Origin: Platerodrilus igneus
Taxonomy: Eukaryota > Arthropoda > Insecta > Coleoptera > Lycidae
Length of the DNA stretch: 64,000 bases
Assembly: GCA_036346225.1 (NCBI GenBank)
Contig: JARFIW010000593.1
Location: 1-64,000, forward strand
Direction: 5' to 3'
This document shows positions 31,658 to 44,499 of this stretch, in pieces. The notes under the pieces were generated by a model. The model worked only from the letters and a program-made list of their open reading frames with translations, was not told the origin of the DNA and searched no databases. The position numbers and the translations under genes are program-made. How positions within the stretch are numbered: the stretch's first letter is position 1; each line of letters opens with the position of its first letter.

Positions 31658-34264
31658 TTAATGTTCAGAAACATCACCTTTCTCAATATCATTACTGAAC
31701 TCTGAATAAGGTTTTAAGTCCTTAACATGCCATCTGCCTGCCTTTGAACCATTTTCATTATTCAATTCATAAATCAAATTAGAAATCTTCTTTCTAACGA
31801 TACTCAAAACATATTTTGGCACAAGCTTAGCAGTAAACTTATCACTTGCTTTCGAAAGAACTTTATTTGACCTCCAAACTTTGTCACCTACTTCGAAAGA
31901 AATGTTACGTCTCCTTAAATTATATGAATTACTAGACTGCATGTAAGCTAAATGTAACCTTTTTTGTACGTCTATAAAAATATCAAATAGTCCTTGATGA
32001 TCTAACACATACGAAGGTCTATCACCAGAAATAATATCTATATCAACTGAGGGTTCCACATCAAGACCATAAAATCTTCCAGACACGGGAACATGTCTAC
32101 CAAAAACTAAGAAATTTGGCGAATAACCCGTGGCATGATGTTTTGCAGAATTAATCGCATACTGAATTCGGGGTAACTCAATATCCCAAGTATCATGTTC
32201 TTTAATATACGAACGTATAGCTGTTCCGACGGTTCGATTTATCCTTTCCACAAAATTACATTGGGGAGAGTAAACTGCATTAAACCAAATTTTTTGAACA
32301 TCATATTTTTTACATACTGCCTTAAAATTTCTTCCACTAAATTGTGAGCCATTATCACAAATAATGAATTTGGGGACACCATTAACTAAAAAAACTTTTT
32401 CGTCCAATACACGTTCTATTAAATGCGCTTTTGCACTACGTAACGGAAACATTAACGTAAATTTTGAGAACCAATCACCAATAACTAATAACCATCTGTG
32501 TCCAACCTTGGACCGTGGAAATGGGCCCATAAGGTCTATAGCAATAATCTGAAAGGGGAACTTCACTTCTTTTTCCTTTCCCATTAAACCAAGGGGTCCT
32601 CTATTCGATGCCTTCTGTGCACCACACGTTAAACAATTTTTACAAAATTTCAACACATCAATACGCATTTTTGGCCAATAAAAATTCTCTTGTATGCGTG
32701 CCAATGTTTTAAAAAAACCAAAATGTCCGGCCACTGAAGGGTCATGATTTATCCGAATAACCTCTTCCTTTTGTGATCTAGAAACTAAATATTTCCATTC
32801 CCTTACATTCGACGAGAGTGGTAAATTTGAAGAAAGAAATTTAAATACAAGGTTATCTTCTACCTTCCATTGTGGGTAATCATCAGGTGAAGATAAAATT
32901 TTTTCTCGAAGAGACACATACCAGGGATCCACATTATCTAACTTGATCTCAACTAAATTATCCACATGATTTAAGACTGGAACTGCACGACTAAGACAAT
33001 CTGGAACTACATTAAACTTTCCTTTTCGATGAACTAACTCAAAAGTATGCTGTCGTAAACGGACAGCCCATCTAGCTAATTTACCGGTTGGGTTTTGTAT
33101 ATTATTAAGCCATAACAATGAAAAGTGATCTGTGATAACAGTGAAACGGGTACCTTCTACCCAAGGTCGGAATTTTTCTATAGCGAAAATTACAGCAAGA
33201 CATTCTTTCTCCGTGACTGAATAATTTCGCTCAGTTCGGGTAAGTGATTTACTAGCATAAGAGATAACGTGCTCTACATCATCGATTTTTTGAACTAAAA
33301 CTGCTCCGAGTCCTGTATCACTGGCGTCGCATTCGACAATAAATGGAACTGAACAGTCCGGTTGTGATAACAATGGAGCGGAAACTAAAGCCTGTTTGAT
33401 CTGTACAAATAAGTCCTCAGCCTCGGACGTCCAAACAATAGATTGACCCTTTTTTCTTCCTTTTACTAAATCACTGATCGGTGACACTAAAGATGAAAAG
33501 TTTTTTATAAAACGACGATACCAACTACACATTCCCAAAAAACGTTTGACCTCAGTAGTGGTCTTAGGTCTGGGGAAATTTACCATAGCAGAAACCTTTT
33601 CGGGATCTGTACGAAGGGAATTTGATCCAACAATATAACCAAGAAATTTCAACGATTTCTTAAAGAATTCACACTTTTTCAAATTAATCGTAAGGTTTGC
33701 TTCCTTAAGACGTTCCTTCACCATTTCTAATAACTTTAAATGTTCCTCAAAAGATGCTGAACACAAAATAATGTCATCTAAATAACAAAAAACATGTGGT
33801 TCAAACTTCGGTCCAAAAATTGAATCAACCAAACGCTGTTGCGTCTGAGCAGCATTCTTTAATCCGAATGGCATGGTGACAAACCTATATTGTCCTCTTG
33901 AAATAACACTAAACGCTGTTTTATCCTTAGATGTTTCGGAAAGTGGGATTTGCCAAAAACTCTTTCTAAGGTCTAGACTAGAAATATAATTTGCACCTCT
34001 AAGTAAATTAATAATCCTATCGATATTTGGCAATGGGTAGCTATCATGTTTGGTAATATCATTGAGCGCTCTTCCTTCAAAACAAAATCTGTACTCGCTG
34101 TCTTGTTTTTTAACTAACAGTACAGGGGATGACCATGGACTCTGACATTCTTCCACTACTCCTAATCTCAACATCTCATCTAACTCTTTATCTAACATCT
34201 TGCTCATAAAGGGGGACATGACGTATGGTTTTTTTACGAAATGGTTTTGCATCACCAGTATCAA
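31658..34264 (-). pseudogene. Gypsy-2a pol: reverse transcriptase, RNase H, integrase (long open frame)
   Basis: An 868-codon frame is intact from the RT fingers to the end of pol. RT: LDLRKSFWQI near residue 97 and YLDD at 161-164. RNase H: ECDASD near 311, TEKECLA near 351, TDHF near 379. Integrase: zinc residues H507, H514, C541 and C544; catalytic D577, D637 and E673; C-terminal GPY/F-like region (FEVGDKVWRSN, WHVKDLKPY). It is disconnected from gag-protease upstream by one extra T in a T run near 34228-34234, so this frame has no proper start as read; the nominal ATG is fortuitous. The enzymes would copy and integrate the element. Confidence 0.85.
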
Positions 34265-35233
34265 TATCTAAAACAATTTTATCGGTACGCCCTAGTCTCT
34301 CTTCACTACTAATTTCATTGAAGGATTCTATTGCTATTCGTGCTTTTACTCGCTGCGTTTCCAACAAATCATCTAAACTAAGTAACTGATTACTACAACT
34401 TAAGGGTACTGACGAATGACCTATATACGAAATACTATTATTATCATAATCTTGAATATGCCATGTATTGTTTTTGAAATCTGCTATTAAACCAAAGGAT
34501 TTTGCGAAATCGCTACCAAAAATAAATGTGTGAGGAAGAGATGGTACAACCAAAGCGTTAACAATACGATATTGTCTTCCAATTCTAATAGGTAAATCAA
34601 CTGAACCAATAACTTCTTGAAGAGCACCATCAGCAGTGGAAACTTTTCTCTTTTCAGTTTTAAAAACTTTTAAATTTAATTCTTCAAGAACAGAAAATGC
34701 TAATGAACCAACCACGGTAGTAGTACAACCAGAGTCAAACAAACCCGTGACGTCTCTATCTAACAATTTTACCATAATGTACGGATGATTGTCCTGAGGT
34801 TTCCTTACAAATAACGCGTCAGCTTTTGGCTTGACGTTCCTTTGACAAAAATCTTTAACGATTCCTAGCCATCTTGACCAATCATCTTTATCAAAAAAAT
34901 TTTCCTGTTCACACAACATAACCGTAGCCTTTTGCATAAAAGCATGATGCCGGCCACTCTGCATCTGCCTACCTAACGAACTTGAACACGACGGACAAGT
35001 TATTGACTTAACTCCACTATATCCGCAGCTATAACAAAATATTTTACGAGGAATCTTACACCTCCAAAATGTATGACCTTCTTCTAAACAATTCCAACAT
35101 GTAAGTTTATTTATTTTAAATTTATTTACAGGGACTCTACTAGAAAGATTATTATTATTACTATTATTGTTACCAAGAGATTGTATTTGAGGAGGAAATG
35201 ATTGATTATAAAAACTGCGACCAGTTCGCTGAA
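34230..35233 (-). pseudogene. Gypsy-2a gag 3' part and protease
   Basis: This frame holds the nucleocapsid zinc knuckle CWNCLEEGHTFWRC (C-x2-C-x4-H-x4-C) and a second Cys cluster (CYSCGYSG...CPSC). The aspartic protease follows, with LFDSGCTTTVVG. It is separated from the upstream gag frame by a 2-base deletion near 35232 relative to copy 2b, and from pol by an extra T near 34230. Confidence 0.82.
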
Positions 35234-36348
35234 AAGTTTTTAACAGGAGCTGACCACTTATTTTCAACTTGAAATTTTGAATTTCTTAATGCTTTCGGAA
35301 CATATTTCACTGGACTTTGTACTAATTTATGCTTGGATGCATAAGCTTCTTCCAATTTCTTACACAACTTTATTAACGTTGACATACTATCAATTTCCGT
35401 TAGAGCTAATTGACAAATAAAATCAGGTAATAGATTCTTTTTTACCATTCTAACTTTTGTACATTCCGCAGGTGATTGTGGTAACCTACTAAACAAATTC
35501 TCCATATGAGCTATATATATGACTACAGATTCTCCTTTATGTTGATGACGCGACCTAATTTTTTCCCAAATCTCGTCCTCTGAGTGTGATGGTAAGAAAT
35601 CTTCCTTTAATCGAATAACCAAAGAACTCCAGTTTGTTAAAGAACTTCTAACACAACGATACCATTCTAAACCGTTACCTGTGAACAATTCTACAGAAGC
35701 ATTAAATAAATCTTCTTCAGATACTTTACGCGAGTGTGCTAACTCAGCTACTCTGTCCAAAAATTGATGAACCTGTCTTGGATCTCCAGAAAATTTTACT
35801 GACCACGAACCAATTGGAATAGGGGGTACTAAATATGAAACAGTATGAATAGGAGCACTGACAACAGCTGGAATGGTTTCTCTCATAGAAAATTCACCAT
35901 ATGCGCTTACATCATCATTCTTCTTAAGCTTTTCACGTAGCTCTGCCTCCATGGTAAGAATAGTTGCTAACGATTCATTCTTAAATAAAGTAACTTCATC
36001 CGAATTATCTAAAGGGATTTTCATTCTCCTAACTCGACCATCAAGATGTATTAATCTCGACTGTATCCTCTTAAATGTAGGGTCTGCTAATTCACCTTCA
36101 AATTCTAATAAAACATTTCTTACTGATTCTATCGAAACCTCAATCTCATCTCGTTCATCTGAATATTCTACGACATATGCGGAAAGATCAATTAAACGAC
36201 CAGGTACTGTTGTTTCTTTAGCTAATAATCGGCCTAACATTTTCCTCTTATCTTGCATCGGTCTGCTGCTAACAACTCCTCGGATTCTCAATTCATAATC
36301 CAATTCATCTCTATGCAAATAAACTACTTGATAAGTTTCCGCCATCAT
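35233..36348 (-). pseudogene. Gypsy-2a gag 5' part
   Basis: It starts MMAETYQVVYLHRDELDYEL; the first ATG overlaps the last base of LTR B. About residues 180-340 form a Ty3-type capsid region (WSVKFSGDPRQVHQFLDRV, LFNASVELF, EWYR, LEEAYASK). The frame breaks at KNFSA through a 2-base deletion near 35232. The reverse-strand frame 35873-36298 is a shadow of this gene. Confidence 0.82.
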
Positions 36349-38478
36349 GAAATAGACTAGGTAACTAACTATAATTTAACTCAATTAAATAATCTGCACT
36401 AAAACTTCAGTCGAACAACGTCAATAGACTAAATTAATCTGAGGGTAAATGATTTACTAATCACAAGTGTAAACAAGCAAAGTTAATCGAAGCCTGCACG
36501 TTATGTGCTTATACAATTGGTACAGCAATCGAGACCTATACGTTGGGCGCTATTTATAGCCTTTTTCTAATTATGGGATTTTATTTAACGAGAATTTCCA
36601 ATAAGCGAATAGAGCCCACGGCAAGTTCTGATGGAAAATGGCCCAAAGTTGTGGAAATCTCAAAGGCAAAGCGGCTAGTCGAACTATATGCTCTGGGTGG
36701 AACATGAGCTGTGGGTCGGGGTGGGATTGCGACCAAAAATATGAAGAATAAGGCGCCACCGTATTTTTCTATACAGAGAAGACCTTACTCAAGTCCCTTG
36801 TACAAGGCGAATGCGGAAACCTTTATTCTATAACCGCTATACAGTTTATTACAGACAACATAATCCCTAAAGTTTCTTACCTTATGGCTCGACTTTGACC
36901 TTAGTAATTCACTGCTACACCTGTGAACAGATTAAACAAAGAATAGCACTGTTTGTGCATTTATACTCAAAATTTTAAAATTCAAATGGAATCAACTTTC
37001 ATTCATCCTAATTAAAAAGAATAGTCTTGTTCAAAAATAAAAATCTATTCCTCTAATATTCAATTATGTGCTTTTTTACAAAATATCCTTTTTCTTTTTT
37101 TATATTTTGATTAATTTAATTTGTGAAAATTATTTACAAAGGCACTGGATAAAATCAGTACCAATCAAGTTAAATGTGGTTATTTCTGTAAGAAATAACT
37201 AGCCAATGTTTATTAACAAATTAATAAAGCATAAAGTTGCTTTCTAAACTGTTACTTACTGATAACAAAAATGTTAGTTTGGGTAGATCTACCATAACCT
37301 TACAATACATAATTCCAGATAGTTATTAATGAAATAGCAAACATAGAAGTTTAATTTCTAAGTTCTCTTAAATAGAAGAATTTACTTTCTCTAACACGTA
37401 ATGACATCTTCCGTAGTTTCATTGAATTAATAAAAGAATTAGAAATGTAGAAGTTACAGATTCCTATTGCTTAATATTGAAAAATATATTTGTGGTCTGT
37501 CCTTGACCTATTTTGAAGTTTAAATAACTTGATTAAACAAAAAATTATCTAATTACTATGTCCATAGTTCAGCTAACATACGAAAACAATTTCTACATAT
37601 CAGAACTCCGTCTGACTGAAAAATACCTGCTAGGAAGCTTACGTCAGCATTGAAATAAGGAAATCTCCAATTTAGAACAAATAATTTTACTGCATACTGA
37701 AACTCCACATTACTCGGCATCCATTTTGAGTAATTAAATTTTGCCAGGTCCACACTATGAACAAAGCGTAAACTCCTATATTTTCTTCTTGCTTTTAATC
37801 AAAAATAACGTTAAACCAGTCTCCTGATTACCAATCTGCATGTTAATTTAAAGTTGCTTTATGTATAAATTAAACCACGAAAATTATCAATCGTTGCATG
37901 ATAATTTAGATTGAATACTATATGTAAAATTTCATGTTATATATAAATAAAGTTGCACTGAAAATCTTTACTTAATATGGTTACAGAATCAAATTTTACT
38001 TACTGTTACCACGGCCCTTCAACCAAAAAAATTTCACGTCATCTACGAGCTGTTCCAACAAGTGGACAACACAAAAATGCTTTTCGGAGATGACATTTTC
38101 CTCTAAGAACAACTTAAATCGTACGTGCTTCCAACACGAAAAAACAGTAAAAACCATTGTCCTCGGATTCAAGGAACAACTCGACCTGCTTTCACCACAG
38201 CTGTATTGGAAGTGTCAGGGTCAAGCGAGTTGCTGCCCGACAACAAGATTACTTCACAATTTCTTAATAGATGGAAGCTCTAGGAATGATACTAAATGAA
38301 AGCTTTATTTTGTCACCGTAAATTAAATTTTAATTTGAATTGAATGCTAATATTTTATTGGGCAATAGGTAATATTTAATTAGTGGATTGAATAGCATTA
38401 TTATGCATTATATTGTTTATTATTAAATAAAGAGATTAATTAAATGAACACATCTAGATAGAAAATAAAATTGCTACA
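36348..38478 (-). repeat. Gypsy-2 LTR B (shared middle LTR)
   Basis: About 2,131 bp, nearly identical to LTRs A and C. It serves as 3' LTR of body 2b and 5' LTR of body 2a. On the minus strand it ends TTTCA directly at the gag start codon. Confidence 0.88.
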
Positions 38479-39815
38479 CTGCCTCTTTCTAAGAGAAAAA
38501 AATTCGAGAAAATATTCTGGAATAAATGCAAAGAATTTTTTTTTTATGAATTTACTACTAGTATTTACAACTTATTATTAATTTTTACATGCCAAAACAA
38601 AAATAACTTCTGAATCACCTAAGATACTGCATACATGTAAATGAGTGACCAGTAACTACGCGTACTACACGCCACAAGGGGACAAATTCGGGAAGTCGTA
38701 ATCGGTAAGGTTTCACTCTTATTTAACACATATTCGGGTTTATTTTATCACTCATTTTACACTCGAAACTTAAGAAACAAAACATAGAATACTGCCGTAT
38801 TATATTTCCTTAATAAAGACTTAACTTATCATGACAAACATACTCTTACTTTACTAACCAAAATTTACATACTTACAAAAGAAAAAAAGGACTCCCACTA
38901 CCCTTGGGATCCATAACAAACATATTTCCAAAATAACAAACATGTCTCGAAATCATGAATGTTTAACTATCTACCGCATGCATATGCTAACAAAATGTAG
39001 AAATATCTCTACCCATGAAGAGACAAGTAAAACGTCACCACGTCTTACTCCTCAAAAATTTTCACTCACGCATGAATGAACAAAATAGAACATTGCTAAC
39101 TCACACAATATTCATACGAAAATAGAACATTGCTACCTTACACAATATTCAAAATAACATAGAACATTGTCAGCTCACACAATATTCAAAATAAACATAA
39201 CTATTTTAGTTACTAACAATATTGGTCTCTACCAATATCTAACTTGGACTCAAGCTACTTGATTTCCAATATAATTTCAAGAACTACCATCAATCTCGGT
39301 TGTCCTCTCGACTACAAAATTACCTTCAAAAACAATTGTTCTCCACAGAAATTTTGAGAAGCTATGTTTCAGACTAATATAAACACTATATCCAACTCAT
39401 TAACCAAACTAAACGAATTAAATGAAACAAGTGAATGATTTTATACCTAATTCACCATAGATTGTAAATCCAAAAGAAAATATTAACTAAATATACAAAA
39501 TTTATCAAAATTCATCACCAAAAGTATAAATAAACATTCCTTACTGACATTTGACCTATGGAAACATTTGACCTATGGAAACATGCAACTTATAACATCT
39601 CAACTCAAACAAATAATTTGCAACTAACAATATCAGCGCAGACTAATATTAACCTTACTGCACTACAATATTTCTTTATCCTTCTTTACTTCATATCCAA
39701 CATCTAAATTTTAGATTACCAAACAGTATTCCAATACAATAAATAAATTCTTTACCAAAAAGATAAGACAGAAATAATTCCTACTATCAACCATTAAACA
39801 TTTCAACATTACTAA
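38479..39815 (-). other. Gypsy-2b 3' untranslated region and polypurine tract
   Basis: Equivalent to 30319-31657 in copy 2a, with the polypurine tract at 38479-38493 and the same AGAACATTG/CACAATATTCA repeats at about 39083-39190. Confidence 0.65.
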
Positions 39816-41830
39816 TTAATGTTCAGAAACATCACCTTTCTCAATATCATTACTGAACTCTGAATAAGGTTTTAAGTCCTTAACATGCCATCTGCCTGCC
39901 TTTGAACCATTTTCATTATTCAATTCATAAATCAAATTAGAAATCTTCTTTCTAACGATACTCAAAACATATTTTATGCAAGCTTAGCAGTAAACTTATC
40001 ACTTGCTTTCGAAAGAACTTTATTTGACCTCCAAACTTTGTCACCTACTTAAAGAAATGTTACGTCTCCTTAAATTATATGAATTACTAGACTGCATGTA
40101 AGCTAAATGTAACCTTTTTGTACGTCTATAAAAATATCAAATAGTCCTTGATGATCTAACACATACGAAGGTCTATCACCAGAAATAATATCTATATCAA
40201 CTGAGGATTCCACATCAAGACCATAAAATCTTCCAGACACGGGAACATGTCTACCAAAAACTAAGAAATTTGGCGAATAACCCGTGGCATGATGTTTTGC
40301 AGAATTAATCGCATACTGAATTCGGGGTAACTCAATATCCCAAGTATCATGTTCTTTAATATACGAACGTATAGCTGTTCCGACGGTTCGATTTATCCTT
40401 TCCACAAAATTACATTGAGGAGAGTAAACTGCATTAAACCAAATTTTTTGAACAACATATTTTTTACATACTGCCTTAAAATTTCTTCCACTAAATTGTG
40501 AGCCATTATCACAAATAATGAATTTGGGGACACCATAAACTAAAAAAACTTTTTCCTCCAATACACGTTCTATTAAATGCGCTTTTGCACTACGTAACGG
40601 AAACATTAACGTAAATTTTGAGAACCAATCACCAATAACTAATAACCATCTGTGTCCAACCTTGGACCGTGGAAATGGGCCCATAAGGTCTATAGCGATA
40701 ATCTGAAAGGGGAACTTCACTTCTTTTTCCTTTCCCATTAAACCAAGGGGTCCTCTATTCGATGCCTTCTGTGCACCACACGTTAAACAATTTTACAAAA
40801 TTTCAACACATCAATACGCATTTTTGGCCAATAAAAATTCTCTTGTATGCGTGCCAATGTTTTAAAAAAACCAAAATGTCCGGCCACTGAAGGGTCATGA
40901 TTTATCCAAATAACCTCTTCCTTTTGTGATCTAGGAACTAAATATTTCCATTCCCTTACATTCGACGAGAGTGGTAAATTTGAAGAAAGAAATTTAAATA
41001 CAAGGTTATCTTCTACCTTCCATTGTGGGTAATCATCAGGTGAAGATAAAATTTTTTCTCGAAGAGACACATACCAGGGATCCACATTATCTAACTTGAT
41101 CTCAACTAAATTATCCACATGATTTAAGACTGGAACTGCACGACTAAGACAGTCTGGAACTACATTAAACTTTCCTTTTCGATGAACTAACTCAAAAGTA
41201 TGCTGTCGTAAACGGACAGCCCATCTAGCTAGTTTACCGGTTGGGTTTTGTATATTATTAAGCCATAACAATGAAAAGTGATCTGTGATAACAGTGAAAC
41301 GGGTACCTTCTACCCAAGGTCGGAATTTTTCTATAGCGAAAATTACAGCAAGACATTCTTTCTCCGTGACTGAATAATTTCGCTCAGTTCGGGTAAGTGA
41401 TTTACTAGCATAAGAGATAACGTGCTCTACATCATCGATTTTTTGAACTAAAACTGCTCCGAGTCCTGTATCACTGGCGTCGCATTCGACAATAAATGGA
41501 ACTGAACAGTCCGGTTGTGATAACAATGGAGCGGAAACTAAAGCCTGTTTGATCTGTACAAATGAGTCCTCAGCCTCGGACGTCCAAACAATAGATTGAC
41601 CCTTTTTTCTTCCTTTTACTAAATCACTGATCGGTGACACTAAAGATGAAAAGTTTTTATAAAACGACGATACCAACTACACATTCTAAAAACGTTTGAC
41701 CTCAGTAGTGGTCTTAGGTCTGGGAAATTTACCATAGCAGAAACCTTTTCGGGATCTGTACGAAGGGAATTTGATCCAACAATATAACCAAGAAATTTCA
41801 ACGATTTCTTAAAGAATTCTCACTTTTTGC
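39816..41830 (-). pseudogene. Gypsy-2b pol 3' part: RT end, RNase H, integrase (frameshifted)
   Basis: Matches the 31658-33680 part of copy 2a but in pieces. A frame at 41676-40783 holds RNase H (ECDASD, TEKECLA, TDHF) and the integrase zinc region. A frame at 40738-40103 holds the integrase core (AIDLMG, CDNGSQF, CNFVERINR). The C-terminal segment follows to the stop at 39816. Breaks are near 41829 (extra G in the RT), 41690, 40790, 40118, 40050 and 39975, mostly single-base indels. Confidence 0.82.
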
Positions 41831-44499
41831 AAATTAATCGTAAGGTTTGCTTCCTTAAGACGTTCCTTCACCGTTTCTAATAACTTTAAATGTTCCTCAA
41901 AAGATGCTGAACACAAAATAATGTCATCTAAATAACAAAAAACATGTGGTTCAAACTTCGGTCCAAAAATTGAATCAACCAAACGCTGTTGCGTCTGAGC
42001 AGCATTCTTTAATCCGATTGGCATGGTGACAAACCTATATTGTCCTCTTGAAATAACACTAAACGCTGTTTTATCCTTAGATGTTTCGGAAAGTGGGATT
42101 TGCCAAAAACTCTTTCTAAGGTCTAGACTAGAAATATAATTTGCACCTCTAAGTAAATTAATAATCCTATCGATATTTGGCAATGGGTAGCTATCATGTT
42201 TGGTAATATCATTGAGCGCTCTTCCTTCAAAACAAAATCTGTACTCGCTGTCTTGTTTTTTAACTAACAGTACAGGGGATGACCATGGACTCTGACATTC
42301 TTCCACTACTCCTAATCTCAACATCTCATCTAACTCTTTATCTAACATCTTGCTCATAAAGGGGGACATGACGTATGGTTTTTTACGAAATGGTTTTGCA
42401 TCACCAGTATCAATATCTAAAACAATTTTATCGGTACGCCCTAGTCTCTCTTCACTACTAATTTCATTGAAGGATTCTATTGCTATTCGTGCTTTTACTC
42501 GCTGCGTTTCCAACAAATCATCTAAACTAAGTAACTGATTACTACAACTTAAGGGTACTGACGAATGACCTATATACGAAATACTATTATTATCATAATC
42601 TTGAATATGCCATGTATTGTTTTTGAAATCTGCTATTAAACCAAAGGATTTTGCAAAATCGCTACCAAAAATAAATGTTTGAGGAAGAGATGGTACAACC
42701 AAAGCGTTAACAATACGATATTGTCTTCCAATTCTAATAGGTAAATCAACTGAACCAATAACTTCTTGAAGAGCACCATCAGCAGTGGAAACTTTTCTCT
42801 TTTCAGTTTTAAAAACTTTTAAATTTAATTCTTCAAGAACAGAAAATGCTAATGAACCAACCACGGTAGTAATACAACCAGAGTAAAACAAACCCGTGAC
42901 GTCTCTATCTAACAATTTTACCATAATGTACGGACGATTGTCCTGAGGTTTCCTTACAAATAACGCGTCAGCTTTTGGCTTGACGTTCCTTTGACAAAAA
43001 TCTTTAACGATTCCTAGCCATCTTGACCAATCATCTTTATCAAAAAAATTTTCCTGTTCACACAACATAACCGTAGCCTTTTGCATAAAAGCATGATGCC
43101 GGCCACTCTGCATCTGCCTACCTAACGAACTTGAACACGACGGACAAGTTATTGACTTAACTCCACTATATCCGCAGCTATAACAAAATATTTTACGAGG
43201 AATCTTACACCTCCAAAATGTATGACCTTCTTCCAAACAATTCCAACATGTAAGTTTATTTATTTTAAATTTATTTACAGGGACTCTACTAGAAAGATTA
43301 TTATTATTACTATTATTGTTACCAAGAGATTGTATTTGAGGGGGAAATGATTGATTATAAAAACTGCGACCAGTTCGCGCTGAAAAGTTTTTAACAGGAG
43401 CTGACCACTTATTTTCAACTTGAAATTTTGAATTTCTTAATGCTTTCGGAACATATTTCACTGGACTTTGTACTAATTTATGCTTGGATGCATAAGCTTC
43501 TTCCAATTTCTTACACAACTTTATTAACGTTGACATACTATCAATTTCCGTTAGAGCTAATTGACAAATAAAATCAGGTAATAGATTCTTTTTTACCATT
43601 CTAACTTTTGTACATTCCGCAGGTGATTGTGGTAACCTACTAAACAAATTCTCCATATGAGCTATATATATGACTACAGATTCTCCTTTATGTTGATGAC
43701 GCGACCTAATTTTTTCCCAAATCTCGTCCTCTGAGTGTGATGGTAAGAAATCTTCCTTTAATCGAATAACCAAAGAACTCCAGTTTGTTAAAGAACTTCT
43801 AACACAACGATACCATTCTAAACCGTTACCTGTAAACAATTCTACAGAAGCATTAAATAAATCTTCTTCAGATACTTTACGCGAGTGTGCTAACTCAGCT
43901 ACTCTGTCCAAAAATTGATGAACCTGTCTTGGATCTCCAGAAAATTTTACTGACCACGAACCAATTGGAATAGGGGGTACTAAATATGAAACAGTATGAA
44001 TAGGAGCACTGACAACAGCTGGAATGGTTTCTCTCATAGAAAATTCACCATATGCGCTTACATCTTCATTCTTCTTAAGCTTTTCACGTAGCTCTGCCTC
44101 CATGGTAAGAATAGTTGCTAACGATTCATTCTCAAATAAAGTAACTTCATCCGAATTATCTAAAGGGATTTTCATTCTCCTAACTCGACCATCAAGATGT
44201 ATTAATCTCGACTGTATCCTCTTAAATGTAGGGTCTGATAATTCACCTTCAAATTCTAATAAAACATTTCTTACTGATTCTATCGAAACCTCAATCTCAT
44301 CTCGTTCATCTGAATATTCTACGACATATGCGGAAGGATCAATTAAACAACCAGGTACTGTTGTTTCTTTAGCTAATAATCGGCCTAACATTTTCCTCTT
44401 ATCTTGCATCGGTCTGCTGCTAACAACTCCTCGGATTCTCAATTCATAATCCAATTCATCTCTATGCAAATAAACTACTTGATAAGTTTCCGCCATCAT
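41809..44499 (-). pseudogene. Gypsy-2b gag-protease-RT in one open frame, protease Asp lost
   Basis: An 896-codon frame runs through gag, zinc knuckle (residues 418-431), protease and the RT fingers and palm including YLDDIIL, showing that this family encodes gag and pol in one uninterrupted frame. Copy 2b has LFYSGC where copy 2a has LFDSGC, so the protease catalytic Asp is replaced by Tyr (residue 539). MPFGL in the RT is changed to MPIGL. An extra G near 41829 ends the frame. The product would be protease-dead and truncated. Confidence 0.85.

Noticed and set aside
35873..36298. 141-codon plus-strand open frame (and its copy at 44024-44449)
   Set aside because: Both lie antisense to Gypsy-2 gag at the same offset and show no motif, so they are shadows.
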